Origin: Candidatus Gastranaerophilales bacterium
Lineage (GTDB): Bacteria > Cyanobacteriota > Vampirovibrionia > Gastranaerophilales > Gastranaerophilaceae
DNA: 64,000 bases
Assembly (NCBI GenBank): GCA_900552525.1
Contig: UNSK01000005.1
Location: 1-64,000, forward strand
Reading direction: 5' to 3'
A program made the position numbers and the translations under genes. Below the pieces are notes generated by a model that was given only the letters and a program-made list of their open reading frames with translations, was not told the DNA's origin and did no database searches. This document shows positions 51,434 to 59,783 of this stretch, one piece after another (the first letter of the stretch is position 1; each line of letters opens with the position of its first letter).

Positions 51434-51784
51434 CTAATTTGCGTATTTTTCCATTTGTCTGTAAATCTGATCTGCAAATCCGAAACTTGTCCTAGGATTA
51501 TTTGCAATATCACGTCCCATCTGCTGATATACAATTGACTTAAAAGTATCAACATACTGACTTTCTTTGCCAAAAAGCCCGTTCTCATGATCAACCGTTT
51601 TATCCATTTCAGAAAGCATTTTGGTTACAAATATGGACTCAAATTCTGTTGCAGCTTTTCTTAACTGTTCTTTAGAATCGCCGGATTCTTTAATTCTGTT
51701 ATAAAGAACCTGATCTGAATTTACAGTTTGTGCGTTATTAAGTCCGCTTTTTATTAAATCTATTGTAGGTGTTGAAAAGTCCAT
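51434..51784 (-). CDS. flgJ: Flagellar rod-binding protein, FlgJ N-terminal domain only
   Basis: 116 residues. LRKAATEFESIFVTKMLSEM then DKTVDHENGLFGKESQYVDT is the rod-binding/chaperone half of FlgJ, and FKSIVYQQMGRDIANNPRTS continues it. The muramidase half of enterobacterial FlgJ is absent. A separate lytic transglycosylase is encoded at the head of this operon and would supply that activity. Confidence 0.88.
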   Translation of the reverse strand: MDFSTPTIDLIKSGLNNAQTVNSDQVLYNRIKESGDSKEQLRKAATEFESIFVTKMLSEMDKTVDHENGLFGKESQYVDTFKSIVYQQMGRDIANNPRTSFGFADQIYRQMEKYAN

Positions 51785-51836
51785 TTATTCCTCTTTTAAC
51801 TTGTAGTACCAATTCCAATAAAATTAACATTTACCC

Positions 51837-52940
51837 CTAAATAATTACTAAATCCGCCTGCAGGCTTCCTGATTTTTTGAGCGCCTGCAATATTGAGATT
51901 AAATCAACCGGTGCTACCCCGATAGAGTTCAATGCTCTGACTAAATCATTAAGATTACTATTAGCCGGCATTGTTACTAAGCTTCCCGGAGCTTTATTAA
52001 TCTGAATATCAGAGTTTTCAAATCCGACGGTTGCACCGTTGGAGAAACCGTTCGGCTGAGAAACATCATTTGTCGTAGAAACCGTAACTGTTATATTACC
52101 GTGCGCAACAGCAGCTGGTAGAAGTTTTACATCAGCTCCTATTACTACCGTTCCGGTTCTTTCATTAACAACTACTTTCGCCTTATCCATAGTAGGAGAA
52201 ACTTCAAGATTTTCTATAATTGAAAGGAAATTAACCCTGTCATTTATAAATCTTGCCGGAATTTCTACTCTTACAGAGCTTCCGTCAATTGCCTGCGCCG
52301 GAGCGACCTGAGATACTGTTTTTGCAATTCTTGAAACCAGTGTATAATCAGAGCGGTCAATAGAAAGTGTTATTGAATTTTCATCTCCGATTTCTGTATA
52401 AATATCACGTTCAATAATTGCCCCCCCCGGAATTCTGCCGGTTGTAGTAATTGCAGTTCTAGCCGAAGACCCGCCTGCAATTTTATTAATACCGCCTACT
52501 GATAAAGGACCTTGTGCAACTGCAACCGCTTCACCGTTAGGTGCTTTTAATATTGTCTGAACAAGAACACCGCCTTCTAAACTTTTACAGTCTGCCATTG
52601 CAGAAACTGTTACATCGATTTTATCACCGTTTTTAGAAAACGGAGGAACTGTAGCTGTTACGATTACAGCAGCAGAAGCACCTTTTTGAATATAGTTTTC
52701 CTGCTCAATTACAGTTCCTAAATTTCTTAAGAGCATTTTATTTGTAATCTGAGTTGAACGAGAGTTATCACCGGTTCCAGGCAGACCGACAACGACACCG
52801 TAGCCCACGAGCTGGTTTTCTCTCACACCTTTAATATGGGTTAAATCCATAATTCTTACTTTCGCATCAATTGCGCAAGCTGGTAATAATCCCCCTAACA
52901 TCAACATCATTATTAATAAAATTGATACAACTTTCTTCAT
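51837..52940 (-). CDS. flgI: Flagellar P-ring protein FlgI
   Basis: 367 residues with a signal peptide ending near LLPACA. VRIMDLTHIKGVRENQLVGY then GVVVGLPGTGDNSR is the highly conserved FlgI start; later SAMADCKSLEGGVLVQTILK, VVNERTGTVVIGADVKLLPA and ALNSIGVAPVDLISILQALK complete the family pattern. Forms the periplasmic ring in the peptidoglycan layer and requires FlgA, encoded just upstream. Confidence 0.95.
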   Translation of the reverse strand: MKKVVSILLIMMLMLGGLLPACAIDAKVRIMDLTHIKGVRENQLVGYGVVVGLPGTGDNSRSTQITNKMLLRNLGTVIEQENYIQKGASAAVIVTATVPPFSKNGDKIDVTVSAMADCKSLEGGVLVQTILKAPNGEAVAVAQGPLSVGGINKIAGGSSARTAITTTGRIPGGAIIERDIYTEIGDENSITLSIDRSDYTLVSRIAKTVSQVAPAQAIDGSSVRVEIPARFINDRVNFLSIIENLEVSPTMDKAKVVVNERTGTVVIGADVKLLPAAVAHGNITVTVSTTNDVSQPNGFSNGATVGFENSDIQINKAPGSLVTMPANSNLNDLVRALNSIGVAPVDLISILQALKKSGSLQADLVII

Positions 52941-52954
52941 AATACTTACCTTGT

Positions 52955-53659
52955 TTAAATATTTACTAAAACTTTGTTTTCCCCGATTACTTTTCCGTTA
53001 TAAACTTTTTTGTAATTTTTATTTTCTACATTAATATAATCACCAGTCATTCCGTCCATCATTGCTGTACCGTCAATTGTTACCATTACTGCACCGTTTG
53101 AAACAAAGAAAATTCTTACATCTCCGTTTCTTATAACATCCGGCCGCATTTTTACAAATCTTTTATCAATTATTTCACCTTTTTGGAATGCCTTTTTGGT
53201 TGTTATTTCTTTTTCAAGCATTTTGTCAGTAAGAACATAATCCATTCTCATTGAAACATCTACTTTTTTTACTGTAGTACAATCTTTCGTAAGTGCCTGT
53301 TCTCTGTTAATAAAATCGCTTGCAACAAGAACTTCTTTATATACAACTGTTTGAACAGGAAGATTGAGAGTTTTTACAAAAGCTCCATTCACATAAACAT
53401 CAACCCTTTTAATATCTCTCGGAACAATTTTATCTCCGCCTGAAACAATCTTATAATTTACTCTGCCGTCAGGCAGCTGCAGCTGAGCAAAAGGCGTAGC
53501 TGAAACTTTAACCTCAACATCTCCGTTTGTCATTTTTCTGTAGTTAGTTTCAAGAATACTGGCAACAGCAGTTTTTACATCAGAAGAAGAAACCATCTGA
53601 GCATTTGCACCCAGTGCCCCTATCATCATTATTAATACTATTGTCAAAAATTTGTTCAT
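52955..53659 (-). CDS. flgA: Flagellar P-ring assembly protein FlgA
   Basis: 234 residues with a signal peptide (MNKFLTIVLIMMIGALGANA). The C-terminal SAF-like region shows VLVASDFINREQALTKDCTT and the conserved FQKGEIIDKRFVKMRPDVIR, RNGDVRIFFVSNGAVMVTID. Periplasmic chaperone for FlgI. It is placed between flgG and flgI as in many flagellar operons. Confidence 0.9.
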   Translation of the reverse strand: MNKFLTIVLIMMIGALGANAQMVSSSDVKTAVASILETNYRKMTNGDVEVKVSATPFAQLQLPDGRVNYKIVSGGDKIVPRDIKRVDVYVNGAFVKTLNLPVQTVVYKEVLVASDFINREQALTKDCTTVKKVDVSMRMDYVLTDKMLEKEITTKKAFQKGEIIDKRFVKMRPDVIRNGDVRIFFVSNGAVMVTIDGTAMMDGMTGDYINVENKNYKKVYNGKVIGENKVLVNI

Positions 53660-53695
53660 TACTTACCTTTTTGTCTTTGTTAGACTGTTATTCCC

Positions 53696-54481
53696 CTAGC
53701 CCATCTGGTTAGTTAATTGAAGAATGTTGCTTGAAGAGTTAATTATTTTTGAATTTGATTCAAATGCACGTTCTGCCTTAATCAATCCTACAAGTTCATC
53801 AACAATCTGAACGTTAGAACCTTCCAGCATACACTGTTGGATTAAGCCGAGACCATTCTGCCCCGGAGTATCCTGAACAGGATTTCCTGACGCCTGTGTT
53901 TCTTTGTACAGGTTATGCCCGATTGACAAAAGTCCGGAAGGGTTCTGGAATTTTACCAGTTGAAGCGAGCCAACAATTGACTGTTGTGTCTGTCCAGGAA
54001 GCGTTACAGAAATATTACCGTCTTGAGTAATCGTGATTTCTGTAGCATCACGCGGAATTGATACAGAAGGTTGGATTAACAACCCATCGTTTGTACAAAG
54101 CTGGCCTAATGAGTCTACTTGCAAACAACCGTCACGTGTGTAAGCAAGAGAACCATCTTCCTTCATAACCTGCAAGAAACCTTCACCTTCAATTTCAATA
54201 TCAAGCTGGCGGCCTGTTGAGATTGCAACACCCTGCGTAAATACACGGGTTGTTGCGGCAGTCTTAACACCAAGCCCGATTTCAATACCAACCGGCTGAT
54301 ATGTACCCTGATTCATCAACGCACCCGGAGTTCTGGTTGCTTGAGATAACAAATCCTGAAATTCTATTCTTGATTGCTTAAATGCAGTAGTGTTAACGTT
54401 TGCTACGTTATTTGCAATTACGTCAAGATAGTTTTGCTGTGCTATCATGCCTGTTGCTGCTGTTGTTAAAGCTCTTAACAT
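53696..54481 (-). CDS. flgG: Flagellar distal rod protein FlgG
   Basis: 261 residues, the standard length. MLRALTTAATGMIAQQNYLD then VIANNVANVNTTAFKQSRIE is the typical FlgG N-terminus; SQATRTPGALMNQGTYQPVG near 48 is the FlgG-specific loop, and the C-terminus LEGSNVQIVDELVGLIKAER is canonical. Exported without a cleaved signal to form the distal rod. Confidence 0.95.
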   Translation of the reverse strand: MLRALTTAATGMIAQQNYLDVIANNVANVNTTAFKQSRIEFQDLLSQATRTPGALMNQGTYQPVGIEIGLGVKTAATTRVFTQGVAISTGRQLDIEIEGEGFLQVMKEDGSLAYTRDGCLQVDSLGQLCTNDGLLIQPSVSIPRDATEITITQDGNISVTLPGQTQQSIVGSLQLVKFQNPSGLLSIGHNLYKETQASGNPVQDTPGQNGLGLIQQCMLEGSNVQIVDELVGLIKAERAFESNSKIINSSSNILQLTNQMG

Positions 54482-54542
54482 TTTATTTCTTCTCTCCTAA
54501 TTTAGTCTGGTAACCGTTACTCCGCTGACGATTATTTATACC

Positions 54543-55373
54543 CTAAGCCGTTCTTATCCTTCCCACTGATACTGCTGTTGTAAGCATATCGCTATTAGTG
54601 CTTACAACTTTGGTTAAACTTTCATAATTCCTTGATGTGTTGATTGTATTAATCATTTCTTGTATAACGTTTGAATTTGAAAGTTCAAGCATTCCCTGCT
54701 GTATTGAAAATTTTTCAGAGCGTAATTCTGGATTATTGATTGTATCACGCGGAATGAATTTTGCGTCGCCGATTTCAAACAAATCATCTTTATCTGCAAA
54801 ATCATAGACACCGATTGTTTGAAGCGGAATTTTCTGGTTATAAGAATTTATTTCAATATTCCCGTTTTCTGCAATAATTATATCTTTTCTATCTCTGAAA
54901 ACTGTCTCGTCTTCCATATCCTCAGGAAGCATTCTAATTCTTCTATTGTTAACATCCAGAACAAACTCGCCCTGTTTTGTCTTCAGCCAGTAACCTCTAT
55001 CAACTACAAAAGAACCGTTTCTGGTGTATGAAATATTTCCATCAATATCCTGTATTTTGAAAAACCCATCGCCTTCAATTGCAACATCATACGGATTGGA
55101 TGTTTTGGTAAGCGCTCCCTGAGAAAAATCATGAGTGTACTGCATACTTTGACTGCCTACACTTAAACTGCCGAGGTAATTATTTTCATTCATATTTCTA
55201 ATAATAGAACCTTCTTGTGAATACACAGCAGACTGCATTACATCCTTAAATCTTAAAGAACCTTTTTTATAGCCGATTGTATTAACGTTAGCAAGATTAT
55301 TGGCTGTATTATCATTCATATCCATAAGAGCAAGCATACCGTTTGCGGCTGATTCAAAACTTCTTACAATCAT
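54543..55373 (-). CDS. flgF: Flagellar basal-body rod protein, FlgF-like
   Basis: 276 residues. ESAANGMLALMDMNDNTANN then LANVNTIGYKKGSLRFKDVM is a rod/hook N-terminal motif; the centre GDGFFKIQDIDGNISYTRNG and the end LELSNSNVIQEMINTINTSR are shared with FlgF and FlgG. Being distinct from the clear FlgG next to it, it is most likely the proximal rod protein FlgF. Start overlaps the previous stop by 1 nt (TAATG). Confidence 0.82.
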   Translation of the reverse strand: MIVRSFESAANGMLALMDMNDNTANNLANVNTIGYKKGSLRFKDVMQSAVYSQEGSIIRNMNENNYLGSLSVGSQSMQYTHDFSQGALTKTSNPYDVAIEGDGFFKIQDIDGNISYTRNGSFVVDRGYWLKTKQGEFVLDVNNRRIRMLPEDMEDETVFRDRKDIIIAENGNIEINSYNQKIPLQTIGVYDFADKDDLFEIGDAKFIPRDTINNPELRSEKFSIQQGMLELSNSNVIQEMINTINTSRNYESLTKVVSTNSDMLTTAVSVGRIRTA

Positions 55374-55921
55374 TAGTTTGCTCCTTTCATGTTGTCATAA
55401 TTACTTAAAACTTTTTTTACATAATTTTGTGTTTCTGCATAAGGAGGTATTCCGCCGTATTTTTTCACTGCATTAGGCCCTGCATTATACGCGGCCAGAG
55501 CTAAAGACTTGTTATTGTCAAATCTGTCCATAAGCCCTTTCAGATATTTTGTCCCGCCCATAATATTCTGCTCTGCATCATAAGCATTTGTAACCCCAAG
55601 TCCCTGTGCTGTAGAAGGCATTAACTGCATTAAGCCCATTGCTCCGCAATGAGAAGTAGCATTTGGATTAAATCCTGATTCCTGCTTAATTACTGCCTTT
55701 ACAAAATCAGAGTCAAGTCCGTTTTTATCAGCATATTTTTCTATTAAGTTTTCAATTTCGCTTCTGGAAGCATCGCTCGGATTTTTGCTGTGAGAAATTG
55801 AAGAGTCCAGAATTTTCTGAAAATCCTCATCAGGCTGTACACCATAAGACATAAGCGACTGAAAGCGATTTTCAATCGTATTTATACGCTGTAAAGTTAT
55901 GTCTAATCCCGTAAGATTCAT
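55373..55921 (-). CDS. Lytic transglycosylase of the flagellar operon
   Basis: 182 residues. The SLT domain has the catalytic Glu in AVIKQESGFNPNATSHCGAM near residue 88, followed by GLMQLMPSTAQGLGV, then LALAAYNAGPNAVKKYGGIP and QNYVKKVLSNYD. There is no signal peptide: the N-terminus is a helix (ITLQRINTIENRFQSLM), so export through the flagellar secretion system is likely. First gene of the operon, before flgF-flgG. It probably opens peptidoglycan for the rod, replacing the muramidase half missing from FlgJ. Confidence 0.87.
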   Translation of the reverse strand: MNLTGLDITLQRINTIENRFQSLMSYGVQPDEDFQKILDSSISHSKNPSDASRSEIENLIEKYADKNGLDSDFVKAVIKQESGFNPNATSHCGAMGLMQLMPSTAQGLGVTNAYDAEQNIMGGTKYLKGLMDRFDNNKSLALAAYNAGPNAVKKYGGIPPYAETQNYVKKVLSNYDNMKGAN

Positions 55922-55991
55922 CTTACGCCTTCCTCACCATTTAAATTACAGGGGTACAATTTACCCCTCCCTTAGTCTACATTAACAGTGT

Positions 55992-56062
55992 ATTATATAA
56001 GGGCATGGATAACATCAATCCAAGGGTTAAACTTGCAAAATTTATATAGACCATATGGTCTA
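55992..56062 (-). promoter_or_regulatory. Flagellar operon promoter region with 16-bp palindrome
   Basis: TATAAT on the minus strand at 55992-55997 is the likely -10 box, with no ideal -35 (TTGATG at 15 nt). A perfect palindrome TAGACCATATGGTCTA (56047-56062) lies about 50 bp upstream, at an activator distance. An AGGGGTA/TACCCCT hairpin is in the leader near 55950. No sigma-28 pattern is visible. Confidence 0.4.
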
Positions 56063-56074
56063 CAACAGGGTAAC

Positions 56075-56854
56075 TTACTCAATAAGAGTAAGAGAATTGT
56101 CTTTTGAAAAATATTCAGCCCTCAATTCATTAATTCTATTTCTGGCAAAAATTGCATCCTCAGAAAACTGCTTTAATTCAAGGAATTTTTTATAATACCT
56201 GATGGCATCCTTGTATTTTGCCATCTTGTCAAAACTCATTGCTATTCCAAGATATGCTTTATAGTAATCAGGGTTACGCTTTATAAGCTGGAAGAATGTT
56301 CTTGATGCTTCCATAAAATCACCCATACCCATAAGCATTGCAGCTTTATTGTAATATGCTTTCAAAAATTCAGGATTAGTTTCTATAAGCTTATTATAAA
56401 TCATTAAAGATAAATCAGCCTCGTCAACCAGTTCGTGTGCAATTGCGAGCTGTATTTGAGCTTCAAGATTATCTCTATTTATTAATATAGCCTTGATTAA
56501 ATGCTCAATTGCACCGGCAGGGTTGCCATCTAAAAGATGACATACACCCAATTCAAAAAAGTAATCATCATTGCTGTCATCAATCTTTATAAGTTTAAGA
56601 AGTGTAGCTATTGCTTTTTTATAATCCTGTAAATATTTATAAGACATAGCAAGCCCGAAATAAGGTTTCGTTTCGTTCCTGTCTATCATTATTGCTTGAA
56701 GATATGCTTGTACAGACTCTTTATACATCTTGGCAAACCTTAAAGCATCTGCCTTGACGCACAAATTATAAGAACGTGAGCGAGCCGGTACAGTAACCTT
56801 TTCGCTCACCTTTGCCAAATTATCTTTTCTATCTATGCCTGCATCAATTTGCAT
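56075..56854 (-). CDS. Cytoplasmic tetratricopeptide-repeat protein
   Basis: 259 residues, no signal peptide. Six TPR units cover residues 30-245: YKESVQAYLQAIMIDRNETK, YKKAIATLLKLIKIDDSNDD, PAGAIEHLIKAILINRDNLE, ADLSLMIYNKLIETNPEFLK, FMEASRTFFQLIKRNPDYYK, YKDAIRYYKKFLELKQFSED. Presumed protein-interaction scaffold. It lies upstream of the flagellar operon on the same strand, but the palindrome and promoter between suggest separate expression. Confidence 0.85.
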   Translation of the reverse strand: MQIDAGIDRKDNLAKVSEKVTVPARSRSYNLCVKADALRFAKMYKESVQAYLQAIMIDRNETKPYFGLAMSYKYLQDYKKAIATLLKLIKIDDSNDDYFFELGVCHLLDGNPAGAIEHLIKAILINRDNLEAQIQLAIAHELVDEADLSLMIYNKLIETNPEFLKAYYNKAAMLMGMGDFMEASRTFFQLIKRNPDYYKAYLGIAMSFDKMAKYKDAIRYYKKFLELKQFSEDAIFARNRINELRAEYFSKDNSLTLIE

Positions 56855-56862
56855 AAATCTCT

Positions 56863-56887
56863 CCCAATTGTATATTACACAATCGGG
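56863..56887 (-). promoter_or_regulatory. Leader hairpin before the TPR gene
   Basis: CCCAATTGT (56863-56871) and ACAATCGGG (56879-56887) are near-perfect inverted arms. On the minus-strand transcript the second arm runs into the GGGAGAG ribosome site of the TPR gene, so folding could limit translation. Confidence 0.35.
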
Positions 56888-56998
56888 TAAAACATTTTAA
56901 CGACCAAAAGATTTAAAAGTTTAGTCCGATGGATTAGTTTTTAGATGGCAAAAAAAATTTTTTTCAGGTATTATGTTATAAAAAAAGGGAAGTAAGAA

Positions 56999-58435
56999 GT
57001 GGCTAAAAATATCAAACAAGATAATAAACTTAATGAAACAACCAAAATTAAAGCACCAATTGTAGATGCTTTAAAAACAGCATATGAAAATCCGACTTAC
57101 CAATTCCACATTCCTGGACACACAAAAGGTAAAGCCATTTTCAAAGACTTTAGAAAACTAATCGGTGAAAAAGCATTAAATATAGATACCACCGATGAAT
57201 TTGATAATCTTGGAACACTTCATCCTGCAACAGGGCCTATAAAAGAAGCTCAGGAACTTGCTGCAGAAGCTTTTGGCGCAAAGAAAACCTTTTTCCTGCT
57301 TAACGGTTCAACAGCAGGAAATCTTGCTCTTGCTATGTCACTTACTAAAAAAGGACAAAAAGTTATTGTTAACAGAAACTGCCACAGATCTATCTTAACA
57401 GGTTTGATAATCTCCGGTGCTGAGCCAATATGGGTATGCCCGAACAGAATTGAAGACTGGTCTGTATGGGGAAATATTGATGGTGGCAAAATAGAAGAAC
57501 TTCTCAAACAAAACCCTGACACCTCAATGGTATGGATTACAAACCCGACTTATGAAGGTGTTGTATCAGATATTAAATCAATAAGCAATGTTTGTAAAAA
57601 GTACGGAGTTCCGCTTCTTGTTGATGAAGCTCACGGATGCTTATGGAATTTTAACAAACATCTTCCTGAAACAGCTCTCAAACTAGGCGCAGATGCTGTT
57701 GTTCATTCACTTCATAAAACTGGCGGAAGTATGAGTCAGAGCTCTATGCTCCATATAGCCAAAGACTCCTGCTTGGATGTTTCTGCAGTTGAAAAAGCCT
57801 TGAAACTTTTACATACAACCAGCCCGTCACTGATGCTTCTGGCTAGCCTTGATGCAGCAAGGGCAAATCTTCAATCCAATAACGGACAAAAACTCCTTGA
57901 TAGAGCAATTAAAAATGCTAAATATTTAAGAACAAGGCTTGATTCTATACCTAATCTGCATCAGCTTAAAGGTGATTTCGGATACAAAACAGATGTTACA
58001 AAAGTTTTTATTAAAATAGACGGACTCTCAGGAAAAAGGCTTGAATCAATACTGGAAATTGATTTTGGTATTGAAGTAGAATCCGCTTCGGACATTGGAG
58101 TTTTAATCCTTTGTAATATAGGCAACAAACGTTCTGATTTTAAATATCTTGCAGACTGCTTAGAAAAAATTGCCTCAACAAATTATCAAGATATTTATTA
58201 TCTTGAAAAACGTAAGCATATGCCTATGCTTGAACCTCAAATAAAAATGAGCCTGAGAGATGCATTCTATGCAGAAAAAGAAACAATAAGAAAAGAAGAA
58301 GCCATTGGAAGGATTTCTGCCGAAGTTGTTGCAGAATGTCCTCCAGGGATTTCTATTCTGCTTCCGGGTGAATTAATCACAGAACAACACCTGCCATATC
58401 TTAATGATTACGAAACACTTGATGTGGTTAGATAA
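56999..58435 (+). CDS. Orn/Lys/Arg decarboxylase-family PLP enzyme
   Basis: 478 residues, from a GTG with AAGGGAAG upstream. Fold-type I PLP enzyme: TYQFHIPGHTKGKAIFKDF near residue 33, DTTDEFDNLGTLHPATGPIK near 62, AFGAKKTFFLLNGSTAGNLA near 90, LLVDEAHGCLWNF near 208 and the PLP lysine in VVHSLHKTGGSMSQSSMLHI near 232. Length matches the short Bacillus-type decarboxylases (SpeA/YaaO-like) that act on arginine or lysine for polyamine synthesis; the amino acid cannot be decided from sequence. Its stop shares one base with the start of the membrane gene downstream. Confidence 0.88.
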   Translation: MAKNIKQDNKLNETTKIKAPIVDALKTAYENPTYQFHIPGHTKGKAIFKDFRKLIGEKALNIDTTDEFDNLGTLHPATGPIKEAQELAAEAFGAKKTFFLLNGSTAGNLALAMSLTKKGQKVIVNRNCHRSILTGLIISGAEPIWVCPNRIEDWSVWGNIDGGKIEELLKQNPDTSMVWITNPTYEGVVSDIKSISNVCKKYGVPLLVDEAHGCLWNFNKHLPETALKLGADAVVHSLHKTGGSMSQSSMLHIAKDSCLDVSAVEKALKLLHTTSPSLMLLASLDAARANLQSNNGQKLLDRAIKNAKYLRTRLDSIPNLHQLKGDFGYKTDVTKVFIKIDGLSGKRLESILEIDFGIEVESASDIGVLILCNIGNKRSDFKYLADCLEKIASTNYQDIYYLEKRKHMPMLEPQIKMSLRDAFYAEKETIRKEEAIGRISAEVVAECPPGISILLPGELITEQHLPYLNDYETLDVVR

Positions 58436-58863
58436 TGGCTCGAAAAAAGAAGGCTTCAAATAAAATAACACACTTTCTGATTACATTTTTATTAATGGCA
58501 ACAGGCATTTATTATTTTGGCTTAAGTTATGTTCCTCAAAAATGGTACGAAACACAGGCAATGATGCCAAATCAAGTTGAAGCTTATTATGTTAATCAAT
58601 GGTGCACACCTGATTTTGGCAGAAAAGAAGCTATCTTATGGGACATGACAAGAGTTGATTGTCTTGCTAAAGATTACGCAATCGAATTTGACTTTGCTAA
58701 AAAATGGGCTGAATCCGCAGGGCAGTCACTTTACTATGCAAAAATGACTGGCAAAGCTCCGGCTGTCGTTTTAATACTTACAAATATAACCGACTATAGA
58801 TATGTTAAACGCATAGAAAGACTTGATAAGGGAATTAGAATATTTCTTGTAAAAGCATATTAA
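58435..58863 (+). CDS. Membrane-anchored PD-(D/E)XK nuclease-like protein
   Basis: 142 residues. A membrane helix FLITFLLMATGIYYFGLSYV lies near residues 14-33, and the rest is a globular domain. RVDCLAKDYAIEFDFAKKWA then ESAGQSLYYAKMTGKAPAVV resembles restriction-endonuclease-fold proteins: Asp75, Glu84, Lys89 and Gln97 are in the usual order (D ... E-x-D-F-x-x-K-W-A-E-x-x-G-Q). The exact D-E-x-K geometry is imperfect, so activity is open. Translationally coupled (TAATG) to the PLP decarboxylase. Confidence 0.65.
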   Translation: MARKKKASNKITHFLITFLLMATGIYYFGLSYVPQKWYETQAMMPNQVEAYYVNQWCTPDFGRKEAILWDMTRVDCLAKDYAIEFDFAKKWAESAGQSLYYAKMTGKAPAVVLILTNITDYRYVKRIERLDKGIRIFLVKAY

Positions 58864-58870
58864 AAAAAAC

Positions 58871-58911
58871 ACTGCTGAGAGAAGCAAAGAAAGAGTGCTT
58901 AGTAGCAGTGC
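58871..58911 (+). other. Structured sequence after the membrane nuclease-like gene
   Basis: Outer arms CACTGCT (58871-58877) and AGCAGTG (58905-58911) enclose inner arms AAGCA / TGCTT. No T-tract follows, so this is not a standard intrinsic terminator; it may be an mRNA 3' structure. Confidence 0.3.
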
Positions 58912-58926
58912 CTAAAATCTATAGCT

Positions 58927-58970
58927 ATAATTACTGATATGCCATCTATAGATGGTATATTTGTAATTAT
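58927..58970. promoter_or_regulatory. 44-bp dyad upstream of the XRE regulator
   Basis: Centre CCATCTATAGATGG (58942-58955) is a perfect palindrome. Flanks ATAT...ATAT and outer arms ATAATTAC (58927-58934) / GTAATTAT (58963-58970) extend it to 44 bp with three mismatched pairs. It is probably the autoregulatory operator of the XRE gene. Confidence 0.6.
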
Positions 58971-59011
58971 AACGGGTGGCTAGTAAAGTGTCAATATGTA
59001 ATTATATTGAT

Positions 59012-59239
59012 ATGGAAAAAAATGAAATCTTGAAAATATTTGGTAAGAATTTGAGAGCGGAAAGAAACCGTGCCGGATATTCTCAAGACGAACTTGCTGA
59101 AAGAATGGGGATTTGTGCAGGAAAGCACATCGGAACTATTGAGCGAGGAGAAACCAACCCGTCGCTCACCACTATAGTAGCAATCTTAAAAGCATTAAAT
59201 ATTGATTTTGATAAATTATTTGAAATAAAAAATCAGTAA
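59012..59239 (+). CDS. XRE-family helix-turn-helix regulator
   Basis: 75 residues from the ATG at 59012; a GTG at 58976 would add 12 unlikely residues. The HTH_3 fold covers almost the whole protein: KIFGKNLRAERNRAGYSQDE, LAERMGICAGKHIGTIERGE, TNPSLTTIVAILKALNIDFD. No extra domain. It may represses its own promoter through the 44-bp dyad. Neighbours show no prophage or toxin gene. A terminator follows the stop. Confidence 0.87.
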   Translation: MEKNEILKIFGKNLRAERNRAGYSQDELAERMGICAGKHIGTIERGETNPSLTTIVAILKALNIDFDKLFEIKNQ

Positions 59240-59262
59240 TGTAATAATGTCCATTACTTTTT
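59235..59262 (+). terminator. Terminator of the XRE gene
   Basis: Stem AGTAATG (59235-59241) / CATTACT (59252-59258) followed by TTTT. It includes the XRE stop codon and overlaps the end of the convergent gene. Confidence 0.6.
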
Positions 59263-59709
59263 AGCTTGTTTATTGCAATCAACTAATTTTGAAGTGATAC
59301 ACATTATAGCTGCGCCGGTAATCGATGCTATTCCATACCATTTTTTAGCCATTTTTTTCTCACCAATCCTCGCCCAATTATCAACAAGAAGAGCTAAAGG
59401 GAGAGTAACAGCCCCAATTAAAGCCTTGCAAGCAATCTTTTTAAAATAACTTTCATTATCAAATTTATTCTTCAATATAAGATTTGAGGCAGTAAAAAAA
59501 CCTCCTACCGCAGCCATACCTGTTACATATTTAGCAACATTTCTATTTTTGTAAGTTTCTTTTAAGCCATCGCCATCTATTAATGGAATTAGAGGAGTCA
59601 GCATAGCTCCACAGGCAGCGTAAGCTAAGAGTTCGCGATTTTGTCGCTTTTGCGCAGTTGAATTTTGCTGAAAATTTAATGGTACACTTGAACCTGTGGT
59701 AATCATCAT
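59254..59709 (-). CDS. Lineage-type membrane protein of unknown function
   Basis: 151 residues from the ATG at 59709 (AGAGGTGA upstream; an in-frame GTG at 59715 lies inside that site). The N-terminus MITTGSSVPLNFQQNSTAQK is polar, with an N-F-Q segment like other lineage-type starts. Hydrophobic segments are LLAYAACGAMLTPLIPLI near 28-45, VTGMAAVGGFFTASNLIL near 62-80, KALIGAVTLPLALLVDNW near 95-112 and IASITGAAIMCITSKLV near 126-142. No signature of transport or catalysis is seen. Downstream of serS beyond a hairpin. Confidence 0.65.
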   Translation of the reverse strand: MMITTGSSVPLNFQQNSTAQKRQNRELLAYAACGAMLTPLIPLIDGDGLKETYKNRNVAKYVTGMAAVGGFFTASNLILKNKFDNESYFKKIACKALIGAVTLPLALLVDNWARIGEKKMAKKWYGIASITGAAIMCITSKLVDCNKQAKK

Positions 59710-59749
59710 GTTCACCTCTACAATAATAAAACCTTTTTAAGAAATATAT

Positions 59750-59781
59750 GAAAATGGTGCAGTTATTACCGCACCATTTTC
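59750..59781. terminator. Hairpin between serS and the membrane protein gene
   Basis: Perfect 11-bp stem GAAAATGGTGC (59750-59760) / GCACCATTTTC (59771-59781) with a 10-nt loop, directly after the serS stop. The T-tract is moderate. Confidence 0.65.
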
Positions 59782-59783
59782 TT

